Shown in pieces: positions 11,001-22,895 of a DNA stretch of 64,000 nucleotides. A model generated the notes under the pieces. That model was not told the origin of the DNA. It did not search any database and saw only the letters and a program-made list of their open reading frames with translations. This DNA comes from Lineus longissimus (taxonomy: Eukaryota > Nemertea > Pilidiophora > Heteronemertea > Lineidae). Position 1 is the stretch's first letter. The number at the start of each line of letters is the position of its first letter. Location: assembly GCF_910592395.1 (NCBI RefSeq), contig NC_088318.1:15872349-15936348 (forward strand), in the 5' to 3' direction. The position numbers and the translations under genes were made by a program.

Positions 11001-11535
11001 TAGTGTAGCAGGAATTAGTCCTCTGTCTCTCATAACTTGTAGCTGGTGGTATGAACTGCGGTCTTTCACAACCGGTGGCCTGGTATAGTTACTTGTCTTT
11101 CACAACAAGTGGCTGTTGTGGGAGGGGGAGTAGCTCCTGTCTTTCACAACTTTGTCCCCTGGTGATCACAACCGGACGCTATAGCATTTTAGTCCCGTCT
11201 TTCACAGCCTGCAGACTAGTGAAGCAAGGGGAACACAAGTAGTTCCCCGTCTTTCATAACTTTTGTCTTTCACAATTTACGGCTGGAGCAGGAGGAATAA
11301 CCTCCATTCTTTCGCATCTTTGTCCCCGTCTCGTACAACCTGTATCTGGGGAAGCATAAGCGTCTCTTTAAACCTGCACGGTGAAGTAGGTAGTCTCCCG
11401 ACCCTTGCACCATATGGAAGTATAAACCCTCGTCTTTCATAACTATTGGTCTGGTCTCCTGTTTTACAAAGAGTGGCTGGTGCTGTAGGAGGAAAAGCCC
11501 CCTTGTCTTCAACAATTTTGTCTCAGGTCTCTCAT
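8085..11535 (-). repeat. Degenerate satellite, reverse-oriented arm
   Basis: Over about 3.4 kb the words CTGTCTTTCACAAC, TGGCTGGTGTAGCAGGAGGA and CCCCTGTCTCTCACAACC recur dozens of times with substitutions and indels. They are the complement of the forward arm at 7240-8030. Homogeneity is highest at 8230-10090 and decays to both sides, as expected of an array with an actively homogenised core. The ORFs here have no family resemblance. The block ends at ~11535, just beyond the probable VAP poly(A) site. Confidence 0.85.
8230..10090 (-). repeat. Seven-copy ~275-bp higher-order tandem repeat
   Basis: The word TCTTTACAGT recurs at 8311, 8586, 8853, 9127, 9402, 9677 and 9938, spacings of 275, 267, 274, 275, 275 and 261 bp. 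Each unit also holds CTGATGAAACGAGGCATATA, CACAAACGGTAATC, GTGGGTGGTG and GAGGAACACCCATCC in the same order. The units starting 9127 and 9402 are nearly identical; the outer ones are more diverged. Confidence 0.9.
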
Positions 11536-14500
11536 GCTGTTGGAGCTTGAGGTAACAACTACAAATCTCAAGCTATTTTTCCAATTTTATTATATTTTTG
11601 AAGTATTACATGTCTGTTGTAATAACAACTATTTGTCAGGCATAAACCCAACATGAAGGAACAGAGTAGACCTTTTATGTTGATCAAATTAAATCAAATC
11701 TAATGCACACCCAATTGATCTAACTGTAACTGACAAACTCGATCCTAGGTGTACAGTGAACTCCTAAACCTCATTTTACACATCCCCCTGGCTGCAAAAA
11801 CAGTATTATGGTAACAAAATGGCACTGTCATATCAATCAGGACCTCATGAGTTTATAAGTCGGATAGCTCAACTCATTAATGGACTAACATTGAAGATCC
11901 TATTATTGCTGTTTCAGTCAGCCGGCCACGGAGCGACTGTACGTATCATCATATAAGGACTGCCTTTTCATTGGAAACAATGCCATGGCTTAGATGGTGA
12001 TCAAAAGAGTCATATGTTGTATTTTTGCAGCCCCAAGAAGTGTATGTTAGCTAAGAATGAGCATTTAGAAGAGTAGTGAGAGATCGCCTCTTCTACCACA
12101 GCACACAAGAAATGGATAGAACCAGTGGCATTGAAAAATCACATTTTCTGCAAATTACTAAATGCATGAAATGCACATTGCGTTGTAGTTACTCAAATAT
12201 TCTATGAAATGGCCTCAATCCACACATAGAAAACATACAATTAAATAATGGTTAACCTGATACAAACATAAAAAGAGACCGATCAAAAATAGACTAGTAC
12301 TAAGTAGTATTCTTGATTACACCCTCAAACATTTATGCCGACCATGGCAAAGTTTGACTAAACGTTCAAGATGTTTAGGTCGCCAGAGTAGGGGAGCTTC
12401 ACAAACTGCTTCATCATTTTTTATGCAAAAAAAATGCATAAAAGTAACCAGCGTTCACACCACTACTTAGGTTGGGCACTCTTAAACAAAAGTCAATCAA
12501 ACTTAGTCACAGATTGAAACTTTCATTCAGTTATAGGATTGGTCATTATTAGCCATTCAGATGATACAAAGCAAATTTTCGTATGATAATCATCGTATTA
12601 CAAAGCGTGCCCTTAACTTGTCTATTTCTTCAACCTTGTCAGCATAGAGGGATATCTTGATGAAGATCTCCACAGAGACCGATATTTTTCTCAACCCATG
12701 GGCATATACTCCAAAGTGGTATCTTTACATCTATGCTTCAATTTGAGTTCTTGTCATAAATTTACATAAATCACAGTTGCCCAAAGTAATAATTTGGGCC
12801 ACTTTGCGACAAGTTTTCAGAGGCTTTTCAAATCTGACATCAGATATCTCTTGCACTGATCACAACACCATTTTCCTGGGAAACACACTGGGCAGGGGTC
12901 AACCAAAAAACTAATAAAAACATTCATAAAACCCAGCAAATAATAAATAGAATCGCCACAATCGGGAGCTTATTACGGCAATAAATCACATAAACCTCCT
13001 CCGTTTAGTATGGTGCACACAGGCAACTTAATCCAGGAGGACAATCGGACCAATCGTAAATTTCTTGTTTTTGACCTGTCGAAAGAACAGTACCAATTTC
13101 TGATGCATTGACTGACTGCCTCCTTTGATTTAGTTGCAAGTGTACGCCACATTTTAGCCCACCATTCCACCAAGAAATAAATATTTACTCATGGGAGAAT
13201 CAGCATACATTTGTACAAGTATACTATGTACACAATCTTGGCTCCCTTAACAAATGCTCAAGTCATTGTCTAGATATAAGTATGGACACATTTGAATTAG
13301 TGAAGTTTATAAAGCAATGTGAAAATTGCAGATTTGTCCACTATCGTATTTTAATCTCTATGCTATGTCCATGCCTGGAGAAAAGCGCCAATCCACAACT
13401 ATAAATACACCCCCGATGTAACTCCAACCAATGATTGGGAAGTTATCATGGAAAGATAGACAAGATATACGTAAATAAGTCCTATACAGTAACTTTACCA
13501 ACATATCATACAAAGATCCTGCCAAGAAGCACATTAGTTTTACGAGATGTTTCCTAAATATGTTAGTCCTTCAGAAATAGATAGAAGTGAAACAAGTTCA
13601 GTTTAGTAGTTCTAGAGTCTTAAACTATTAAACAATCGCCAATCGGCAGAGAGCCGTGGGAAACTGCAAGAAGGGCATAGGGTTTGACCTGCTACTAGAT
13701 TACAATAGGTACATGTACATATATATAATCGCAGGAATATAATTTGCAGTCAAAAATGCAATATTTACGCATGACACAAGAAGCTGCATTTCATAATACA
13801 AGCACATATCATACACGTAGAAAATTGTAGTCAGGCATTGCTCTGCAATTGTTGAAACAGAGCATGGACTCTATCTTGATCTTCCCAAAACACCAGGTGG
13901 GGATTTTAAATTGTCTGTCCAGCAACACATGCCAAGTGTTACTTCTTGAAATGTCTGCGTTGAGACGACTTAGAGGTGGAAATAAAGGTCATAGGGCGAT
14001 TATATACAGTGATTTATCTTTAAATGCAGATGCATTCAGTGAGGAAAGACCTCCTTCCACTAAGCATTAGTATTATTTAACACAGATTTCACCAAATCAG
14101 CATGCTTTCAATGGGCAACCATTATCATTAAGGAGATTTATGATCAAATCATTTTACACAAAAAGTAATGTTTGCATCTGCACTGAGGTACACATGTAAC
14201 CTCAAAGATTTAAAACTGTCAAATAGAAAAGACCCTTATCAGTCTAAAAAAACATGTAATCAATCATTGTTATCATGTTTAATACACAAGCTGGACCATT
14301 CTGGCTATTTAGCAATTTACATGTACAATATGATTTATAGCATCCTTTCAAACTGAGCCGAAGTATTAGTCCTTTTTACATCTGAAGTTTACAGAGAAAA
14401 ATGTGTTAAATTAAGACCAAATTGAACCAAGCTGTATTCTCAATTACCACCCCAAGCTTGAAAATACACTTTAATTGATGAAGTATATCCTTCGCATGTC

Positions 14501-14847
14501 TATAAGAATCTAGGCGTTTTATCGCCAGATGAATATCTGTTATTACGATAAAACAACTTATATACAGGGCCTCTGAAGATACCTCTACGGGACATGCTTA
14601 ACCTCTCAGTGCCGATTGGTGCATGACTATCCTTCGGCATCAGTTTACACATAATGAGGGAATTCCACCCCAGGAGGACTAATCTTAAAAAGCTCGAAAA
14701 AACTCCTGCATGAGAGGTTTTGACACATGCAAAATGTCCAAGACAAGTGTATGTAATGCACGAAACCCTTAAATAATAATCCCTTGTTTTTGTCTTCTTA
14801 TGTTGTCCATGTTCTCGAAACTTGGAAGGGCTGGTTTGTGTTTTGTT
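11536..14847 (-). other. Probable long 3' UTR of the VAP gene
   Basis: On the minus strand the VAP stop codon at 14848-14850 is followed by 3.3 kb of AT-rich sequence with no splice-supported open frame. The first AATAAA before the satellite, read on the minus strand, is at 11586-11591. A 3-kb-class UTR is plausible, since vertebrate VAP transcripts have long 3' UTRs, but a nearer cleavage site cannot be excluded. ORFs at 12973-13173 (-), 13849-14070 (+) and 14168-14356 (+) are not convincing. Confidence 0.45.
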
Positions 14848-17800
14848 TCAAAGGATAAATTTGCCAATAAATAAACCGAGGAGAAGGGCTGCGATGAGCA
14901 GCACGACTGGTGGTATTTGATTAGCCTGTGCCTGTGCTTGCGCCATGTCGTGGGCAGGACGCGCCGATGATACTGTTTCTGACATGGCTACCTTACGAAG
15001 ACGTGTTTCGCTGTCCTGCAAATAGAGAGTACAGTAACAAAAGTGTCAGAATTAAAAGGTCACAGCTCAACAAATCATGCAAGGCACACACACCCAAATT
15101 GTGCTCGCTCATTTCCCCCAGCAACCTCAGTTGCAGTACTAGAGCAAGGAATGGTCCGTGTTCAAGATGATCCACCATAAAGAAAGGTCAGCCCTTCAAA
15201 AAGCATTGTAAAGCCCATCTTCAAACAGTCTCAATGGACAGGGACGAAATCCTGAAGTCAACATTGGTTGCTGGTGAAGGCTTTCATTGTCTTTCGACTC
15301 TGTGATGTCAGACTGTTCACCAAAGCCAACAACATGCTCTCAATTCTTGCACCTTACCTTTAAACTTGCATTTTCTTGTCGTAAATTGTTAACATCTGCC
15401 TGTAACCTTCTGCAATCGTCTAAAGCTTTTCGTAGCTCAGGATCTGAATTACCACCCTGAAAAATTTCAGTCACGTTAGCACAAATTACCTGAAGCACCA
15501 TTCATATCTGTCTTTCATTAAAACAACTGCACTGCCCACGCATTTCTCTGTTGGTAAAAGCAATACCATTCCCTAAGCATTCCAACTGGTTGCTGGCGAG
15601 ATTTCCCCCTTTGCTCTTCTACACACTGTAGTGTAACAAGGGCAGTCCTCACTACCCCAGGGACCCCCACACTAATGCTAACAACTACTGGAAGACACAG
15701 ATGCGGGTCATATTTTCCACAGAAGGTTCGGGACATTTGTCAGAGTGTGGGCAGTTCGACAAGAAACTCTATTTACCATTCTGACAAACACACACAGGTA
15801 TAAACTTTGTGAATTTTCAAAGCATGATCAAATTTAAGGTGTTGCTGGCTGGGTTGAGGGATGGGTTCAACTTTATCGGTAAGCGTTCGCCATTCTTGAG
15901 TTTGAGGAACATGCACGTGTTTCTACACAAAATGCTTGACAGAATCGGGGATTATTACTTATTAGTAGTAGCATTTCTCTTCTTCAGGAATTGTGGTTTT
16001 ATTAGTTCTACTACTACTAACCGATGGAAATTGTTCAGTTCTTCGAGACCTCAACCTTAGTGACACAGACAAACCTGCACCCTTCGAGAAAAGAACCATC
16101 GCCAAAAAACTGCAGGAGCCTAGATCAAAATAGTCTCCTTTCCATCCAACAGCATGTACCTTCAAAAGCGAGTGACCAGTCATACACTGCTGATATCGCC
16201 CAGTTTTACCATCCACCAAACTCAAGGAAGACAAAGCCAACACTACACAAAACGATTCATTTCATTTACAAGTATGCCTTGGCTAGTGTCACCAATTCCA
16301 AGGGAAGGCCTTTTTGTAGCGAGGGTATGCACAATGCTCCTACATCGTTGGAGAGGACTACCGGCAGATTAGTATCCAAGGGCAGGGAGGAAGGGTTAGT
16401 GCCGCTACCGCTGTGATGGGGCTTGTGTGGAATCAACGGGCTTGACACATCGTTTTGCACGGACCACATCAACTTACTTTTAATGGTTGTTTTTCTGGAG
16501 TGGCTGATGAAACCTTGGGGGCATTCACTTTCGTACTAGGATCTTCTACACTCGAGTCAAGATTATTCTGCAAAACATGGACAATGCTCGTTTCAAGTTT
16601 ATAGTCGAGCACAGAGCTTCTTGGTAATGTGTCGGTGTGTTTAAGCTGGCTGAAACCTATTGCACAGGGGCTTCTCAACTGGCTTTAACATGTCAACTGG
16701 AGTGGAAGCTCAGTTAAGCATGGCCCATTGTAACTTTTATCTCATGAACACTGGAAGACATCATCACTTGATATCAAAATGGGAGTTTAATAAGACCCAA
16801 TGGTGTCCAGCAACTGTTTAATTCAAATGATTCACTGCTCTACATGTCCCAGCTAGAATTGTTATTCTGGGCTACATTTATTACAAATAATTTGTAAGAG
16901 ATTCCATTTTTCTGTTTTCTTGCACACTATATTTTATGATAAGCCCAATAGGAAATTTGATAGCACTGGGTTAATTCAAGATTAATCTTAACAAGCTTTC
17001 TATTTTTATTTAAAGATAAAACCATCGGATATGTTAACCCATTTTCTATATCAAATTTCCACATTGGTTAGATACCACTGGAACACTTTGAATTTGGAGC
17101 AAATATTCAGAGACATGGGAACATGTTGTAACTGGCTTTTTAAAACTAGTTATAAAACTAAAGCAAGCAAGGAAGCAGTTTTGTTATTTCTGTCTGACTA
17201 CAATTGCCTTGGTAACAAAGCAACACTAACACAGCTGCAAGCTGGACAAAAATGAGTTTCTACAAAGTAAACCGTGACCTTAACTCAATATCTAAGAGAA
17301 TAAAATCTTGAACCAAGAGTGAAGAGAAAACTTAAGCCTAGTCTGCATTAGCAAACTTTTGTTTGCAAACACCAACCAACTTCATGTTTGCACAGGTTTG
17401 GTTAAGTGGATATGTTCCCGAACACCAGCAATTTTGTTACAAAGTTGGAGATGTTCATTCTTCGGAACGTGTTTGCTGGTGTTTGGCAAGACCCGCCAAT
17501 CGTAGATTGGTGTTAGTAATCATGTGATTCACTAGCAGGACCAAACGGCCAACCATTTGCTTGGCAATGTTGAATGAAGCATTGTTTCATAGTGTGGAAG
17601 TAAATCCAAATGGAAGCAAACTATGCCCACCAAGAACACAAATATCTATTCTAATTCAATATGTAAGCCAGAATAGCAATAATGGAAACACTTCATGCAC
17701 CACATTTTGAAGAATTTGACTGACCTGGGCTGCATCTGGTGGCATTTCGAACACGCACCGTAACTTTGAGTCCATAAGACTTTCTGCTGACGCTTCCTTC

Positions 17801-19051
17801 CACTGAAAAAGAAAAGCACAGATTGTAAGTTTGGACATGTTAGATAAAATCCTGATCATTTCACACTTTTGAATGAAGTCATCTGCACATTCATATCAAT
17901 ATCAGCAGTTTATTAAATGGTCAGTATTTATGACTTCAACTTCACTGTCTTGTATTTACCTATGAAACCGAATCCTTTCGAACATGAATTGTATTGAAAA
18001 CTTAAACGTCCACAAGTGAAACAGATAAACACTGCACTTACCAGATTCTCGACACTGTCAATGGGGCCACTGGGAGCAAACATCGTCTGAACCATGAACT
18101 TGTGCTTATTTTTCTCATGTGGGTCATAGTCAAATGGCTGGAGCATGACTGAAAAGTAGTAGAAGGCAAGTGTTATAATTCTCCACATAGAGTTGGATGC
18201 ACTTTTTTACCAAGGTGTCTCACACTGCCACCTGTGCAAACGGAATTATAAAAAATCCTTACCCGCAACTTTGACGAACGTGCCCGGCTCAATGATGCCG
18301 CTGTTTGGTCGCACACAATACTTCTTTGGCGCTGTTGTCTTTACTTTGAAACATACTCGTTTGTCTGTTGGGTTCGATAAGGTTAATTCGGACGTCACCA
18401 CATCTGTGAAAGGACCTAGAAGGAAAACAAAGAACAAAGTAGTCATCAGTGATTTATGCAGTGAGATTTGAGGGATATTGATAGCCAGGTAGCATTTTCA
18501 TTAAAAAAATTTGTCTATTCTGTATTCATGAACGTCATGTGCGATATCGTAGACATAGGTGTAGCGATGAGTTATTTCACACAGGAATCCTCAGGCGTGA
18601 AGCTGTGTTGGAGGGGGTCAGCACAAGGGCCAAGCGCTGCAACCACGCTACTCATACTCATACTGGCAACACCCACAGACTAGGCTAGTCCCGCATGCCC
18701 GAGGCCGATGTGATCACACACCCACCGACCCAGGCCATTCATACCACCTCGTCATACCAGCAGTCTCTTTCCAAAACTTTGCAAATACAATTCTGAAACA
18801 ACTTATCTAAATCATAGCCAAGACCCAAGCAGCGCAGGTGAAGGCTACATGTCAGAACGTTTTACGTGCATGACGTGTACATCATCAGTGTACAAACGAT
18901 GCACGTAACCAGTCCAGTGCAGAACGGCGAACCCGAAAAATGGCGAATTTCTTACAGGAAACCTAGACTTGCAGGACGATTTCTGCAACATACCTTTAAA
19001 TCGCAGCTCGATTGACGGGTCAAGATTCAAGACTTGGTCAAGCTTGGACAT
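14848..19051 (-). CDS. VAPB: VAMP-associated protein (VAPA/VAPB), ER membrane-contact tether
   Basis: VAP is a tail-anchored ER protein that recruits FFAT-motif lipid-transfer proteins to contact sites. The coding exons, in gene order on the minus strand, are 19051-18994, 18415-18263, 18148-18042, 17802-17725, 16567-16478, 15456-15358 and 15015-14848. All are GT-AG and in frame, giving 250 residues. The MSP domain (~1-130) begins [12 protein letters not shown]. It contains the VAP signature [17 protein letters not shown] (~45-61), and its proline 56 aligns with the residue altered in human VAPB-linked ALS8. [11 protein letters not shown] in exon 3 carries the FFAT-binding Lys/Met pair. Residues 163-195 ([20 protein letters not shown]…) form the coiled coil. 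Residues ~231-249 are the C-terminal membrane anchor, ending FIGKFIL. It cannot be assigned to VAPA or VAPB, so it is probably the pre-duplication gene. Confidence 0.96.
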
Positions 19052-19180
19052 TTTAAAAGTTCAAGAAGCCAAATGTCAGCTTTGAACGATGGCAAAACCA
19101 ATAATTTCCGAAAGTAAATGCTCAGCCCTTCGTTCTATACTGATAAACGCGACTGCGCAGGCGCTAACCTAGTTTCAAAA
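19052..19180 (-). promoter_or_regulatory. Probable VAP promoter with NRF1-like site
   Basis: About 100 bp upstream of the VAP ATG lies TGCGCAGGCGC (19154-19164), read on the gene strand as GCGCCTGCGCA. This is close to the NRF1 consensus common in TATA-less housekeeping promoters. The next gene (WWP1) points the other way, so this may be one side of a divergent promoter region reaching to ~20 kb. Confidence 0.4.
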
Positions 19181-19512
19181 CGAGACTACACTCCCGAAGC
19201 AGTGAAAGTGTTCACGCGCGGCCCTTTCTTGGTTGGGGCTGGTTACGTTGGGGCGGAAGCTTTGTGGTTGGGGTAAATTGGGGGAAAGTGAATTGTCCAC
19301 GAAAAACTTGTCATTTGAAGCGACAAATGCGACGGTGCGACTCCCGGAAGTGCGACCGTAACAGAATAAGCCATTTCGAATTTCCCGCCAAATTCCTTCT
19401 ACCCTTTTTCTGTGTGGACCTTGTCTCCATCCTTTGAAAAAATGTGTCTCTCTCATTTTCACATGGCGAACACCTGATCTGTTTCATAAAGGGATTGCAT
19501 GAAATCAGAACA

Positions 19513-19681
19513 CCAGACCCGAAGAGACAGCAGATACTGCAACGATCATACCATAACATGCTGTCACAACCAGACCTGATAGACAGGAGATGCTGGCACA
19601 ACCAGACCTGATGAGATTGCAGATACTGTCCCAGCCAGACCTGGCGAGATAACAATGCTGTCACACCCAGAGCCGATGGCA
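19513..19681. repeat. ~32-bp minisatellite, about four units
   Basis: CAGACCTGATGAGA-type units (CAGACCCGAAGAGACAGC, CAGACCTGATAGACAGGAG, CAGACCTGATGAGATTGC, CAGACCTGGCGAGATAAC) recur every ~32-33 bp, separated by AGATACTGTCACAAC-like spacers. The first unit is longer, as if interrupted. It sits in the VAP/WWP1 intergenic region. Confidence 0.75.
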
Positions 19682-20600
19682 GGGACGGGACGAATTGACA
19701 CAAAACTCCACCCCATCCACTGTCCTCGTGTCGAGACACATGAAGGTCGACTGCGTCCGGAGTGTACAAGCATGAGAAGTGCTGCCATCTATCATTAAAT
19801 TTCAACTCTTCTGCTGACGTAAAAAGTCACATGACCCGAATGTTATGGTGGCTACGAGAATTATCGCGGATAACTTGTTCTGTTTTGATAGCATTTCTTG
19901 GCATTGAACGTCGACATTTTGCCATGTAGAAACGATATTGTAAAACGCATATATCTAAATCTTTGATAAGTTACTTTTGGTGAGTTCTTGTTGATTGGGT
20001 AAACGAGTAAGAGGAGATTTTAGCTGAGGTTTTCGCCATCAAAAATACAAAATGGCGAATATTTTGTGTACATAATGTACAGCCAGCATACACAAAACAC
20101 TACAAGCCAGGGCTCTATGCAAATTGCATTACACAATACACACGACACACTGACACCGAGGCACCAACTCAACTGGGAAGTTAACTATTGCCAAAGATTG
20201 TTCGGCCGTCAAGCACATTTGTATCAGGTTTCTAGCGTTGTAGGCTTTGTATGTTGTTGCCATTGTTTGTTGGGACCGTCACCGTTGTAACTTCCCCGTT
20301 CTTTGGTAATCATTTTTTCGGCTCCCAGCCATGTCATGGGCTGGGGTCACCACGGCAGCATGCTAAGGCGATGATGATTGATGGGACAACCAACTGAACT
20401 CTAACTCGATCACACACTGACACAGCACTCGTCGGTTCCTGGTTTCAATCCTCACTCATAAAGTCATATGACATGTTTGTATGAGAGGCAAGGTCTTGCG
20501 GGTATAGGAGCAGTCTCCCCTGTCACCATCTGGTTGTTCTCAAAAAACATTCTATTTCAATCTTTCCTTAATCTTCTGTTTTATGATTCTTTCATTTCAG
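19682..20600. other. VAP-WWP1 divergent intergenic region / WWP1 5' region
   Basis: No gene is supported. CAAAATGGCG at 20048-20057 is a YY1-type element in plus orientation and a reasonable marker for the WWP1 transcription start. A 7-bp hairpin (CCCAGCC ATGTCAT GGGCTGGG) lies near 20325-20345. Neither strand carries a convincing exon here. Confidence 0.35.
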
Positions 20601-20685
20601 GTATTATAACTATGGTTTATTTAGAGGAATATAATATTGTACCAAACCAGTCCTTGTAGCGCTCACTCACTCCTACATTCAAGTT
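20601..20685 (+). other. Candidate 5' UTR exon of WWP1
   Basis: An 85-nt segment is bounded by a good acceptor (TTCTTTCATTTCAG, ending 20600) and a consensus donor (GTAAGT from 20686). The first coding exon of WWP1 begins with its own acceptor at 23057, so at least one upstream non-coding exon must exist. This is the cleanest candidate, inferred from splice signals only. Confidence 0.3.
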
Positions 20686-21069
20686 GTAAGTATCATCTTT
20701 ACCTAAATGTAATGAAACTCTCCTCTAAAACTTGCTATAGTAGCAGTTGTTTTCAATTATCACTGTGATTTTGATAAAAGTCGCACTGTACTGCATTTAG
20801 ACTCTGAGAAATGGAATCTAAACAGAACAGCTCCTTTCTTAAAAACCTGTTGGAGTCAATCACTGGCATGACTACGGAACAATATCAAGTGTTGTTTTTT
20901 TATTCAGTTCACTCGGTTATCACCTCCTATTAATGTCATTCAGGTTTCTACAATAGCTAAATATGAAATAGAGAGTGGATGTTTGCATGATTACTGAACA
21001 TTAACAACTGGGTTTACCTGTCTGCTGGCAATATTGATTGAATAAAATCAATTTTGTCCGCATGCCCAC

Positions 21070-21965
21070 ATGTTTATTGATACACATGGCATTACAATTT
21101 ACATGGTGATAAAGTGTTGATGTTTTTTATAGCCGTTTCTGGCTTTTAATACTGTACACATGTACATTTATGGTTTGTTCATACGTGTGACCAACTTCTG
21201 TTTCATTGATGGTGCTCTAACCCAAAAGGCTTTCAAGCAGCCTCAAACAGCCTACCACATACAACCCCAACCCCCCTCACTTTTAATTGAAGTTTGCGAG
21301 TGCAGTGTCTGCTTTGATGTGTGATTTTATGTCTTGAAGGCTTGATGCCTTCGGTTGCAGCTGGGCAATGAAGGAGTTGACATTTGGTCTGTCCTCCCCC
21401 CCACTTTTAAAATGTTGAACCCAGGAGTTACCCCAGGAGTGTACGCATAGCTGTATGAGTAACACTGAGAGTCGGATACAATTTCATCATCAATCAAAGC
21501 TGATAACATTATGTCAACATGTAAGTCCAATAAAATCCAATATCAGATACCGCCATGCCAATATAGACCATAACAGCCTGACGTTGCCCTGATGGGCCAC
21601 ATGAGTGTATTTTTTTCATTACAATACATGTAGTACAACATTTTTTGCACTGTCAGAAGACAGAGACTCTTGACGGGTTCATTATGACAGATAGCGTGGG
21701 TCATATCAGTGTCCAAATCAGATAATCAGTATGGTGGAAGTTCATGTATAGTATGCTTTCGGTTTTTGGACATGATACTCTGTGCTGTCACTTGACTGTG
21801 TTTGAATGATGATCAAGTTGTGTTCGGGGATGTAGTCAATCTCTTTCTGGAATCTCTTTCTGGTGGAGGAGGAGGCAGTTAAATACAGGTACCAATTCTG
21901 ACTTTGATTGATGCAGTCAATAAGTGCTGCCAGGTCATACGGGAAACGCTGAATCGTCACTGATA
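21070..21965 (-). CDS. Unassigned minus-strand coding candidate (two possible exons plus poly(A) signal)
   Basis: Two protein-like open segments follow each other on the minus strand. One at 21960-21745 reads RFPYDLAALIDCINQSQNWY and onward to IPEHNLIIIQTQSS. A second at ~21470-21283 includes PNVNSFIAQLQPKASSLQ and ends SHIKADTALANFN-stop. Downstream on the same strand an AATAAA lies at ~21068-21080, ~205 nt past the stop, as in a real 3' UTR. Acceptors such as CTATCAG and CTCTCAG fit, but I could not fix a clean donor between the two. The 5' end would be abutted by the LINE tail at 21966. I do not recognise the family. It would be a gene nested antisense in the WWP1 5' region, or chance frames. 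Confidence 0.25.
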
Positions 21966-22437
21966 GATTGCAACTTATTCAGAACCGTGCTGCGCGTTTG
22001 GTCACCAGGACCAAACCATGGGAACATATTACCCCGATCCTGATGCAACTACACTGGTTGCCAGTTCGGAAACGGATTGAGTTTAAAGTGATGGTGTTCA
22101 CATTCAAGGCTGTGAACGGCCTGGCGCCTCTCTACATCAATGAACTCATTTGCCCGTACACTACCACCCGATCACTCCGTTCTGAGACACAGCATCTTCT
22201 CATTGAGCGTCCATTCAGGCTAGTAACATTTGGGGCGAGGGCATTCTCAGTGCATGCCCCTCGAATGTTGAATGCGCTAGCTCATGACTTGAGGAAAGAA
22301 ATTGACTCGAACACTTTCAAAAAGAACTTGAAAACTGTCCTATTCCAAGAACATTTTGGAGTGTGATGAGCGCTTTTGAACATTGTATGCAGTGGGAAAG
22401 GCGCTGTATAAAAGTTAATTTCATTCATTCATACATG
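21966..22437 (+). mobile_element. 5'-truncated CR1/L2-like LINE (C-terminal end of reverse transcriptase ORF and 3' tail)
   Basis: An open frame at 21968-22366 reads LQLIQNRAARLVTRTKPWEH, then LHWLPVRKRIEFKVMVFTFK and AVNGLAPLYINELI. This is the characteristic C-terminal tail of the reverse-transcriptase polyprotein in CR1/L2/Jockey-group non-LTR retrotransposons. It ends at a TGA, followed by GGCGCTGTATAAAAG and an ATTC microsatellite (TTTCATTCATTCATAC). That 3' tail is typical of CR1-like elements. The catalytic polymerase and endonuclease domains are missing, so the copy is dead on arrival. No frameshift is present in the remaining 132 codons, suggesting a fairly young insertion. Confidence 0.88.
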
Positions 22438-22776
22438 ACATGTGTATTGCAGTTGATAAAATAGGACTTCCTGGCTGTTTTGTATAGTGTTTTCAGTCTC
22501 CTAATTGAAAAATAGAGTTTGTGATTGATAAATTGTTGTGTGACCCAATGCCAATAACCATGATATTTATTTTGCTTTCGTAAGTGGTGATCAGTGCAAT
22601 GTAATATTTGACCTCTTTTTGATCAAAGTATACTTTCCACAGTGTCGTAATAACAAAAGCACTGTTATGATTGTGGCTTTTCATAATGACCCTGCATGGC
22701 ACGTCAATCGAAATAGTCCAGAACATGTGACAGTATTGCTCATTCTTGTATAATCGAAATGCTCTGATAATCTGAG

Positions 22777-22895
22777 ATAGTTTACAACCCCCGATCGGAA
22801 ATGACGTAGTTCGATCTCACACAATGATAAATCCATTGAAAACTACCACTTATGTCGTCATTGAATGACCTTCTTTTTGGGGCCGTGATTATGGT
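22777..22895 (-). mobile_element. MITE family A, copy 2 (inverted relative to copy 1)
   Basis: TAGTTTACAACCCCCGATCG, then GAAATGACGTAGTTCGATC, followed by ATAAATCCATTG and AATGACCTTCTTTTTGGGG. This is the reverse-complement order of the blocks in the copy at 3163-3286. The far end (GGGGCCGTGATTATGG) has diverged from the tip sequence. Confidence 0.6.

Noticed and set aside
8310-11400. Possible CRISPR array because of regularly repeated words
   Set aside because: Units are degenerate with no conserved direct repeat/spacer alternation, and the locus is plainly a eukaryotic satellite between spliced genes.
16024-16416. 130-codon plus-strand frame in VAP intron 5
   Set aside because: It overlaps minus-strand frames, has low-complexity Ser/Thr composition, and lies between two well-defined VAP exons.
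20400-20460. GGTTTCAATCC-like B box near 20435 suggesting a tRNA or SINE
   Set aside because: No matching A box at the right distance, and no tRNA-like spacing or fold.
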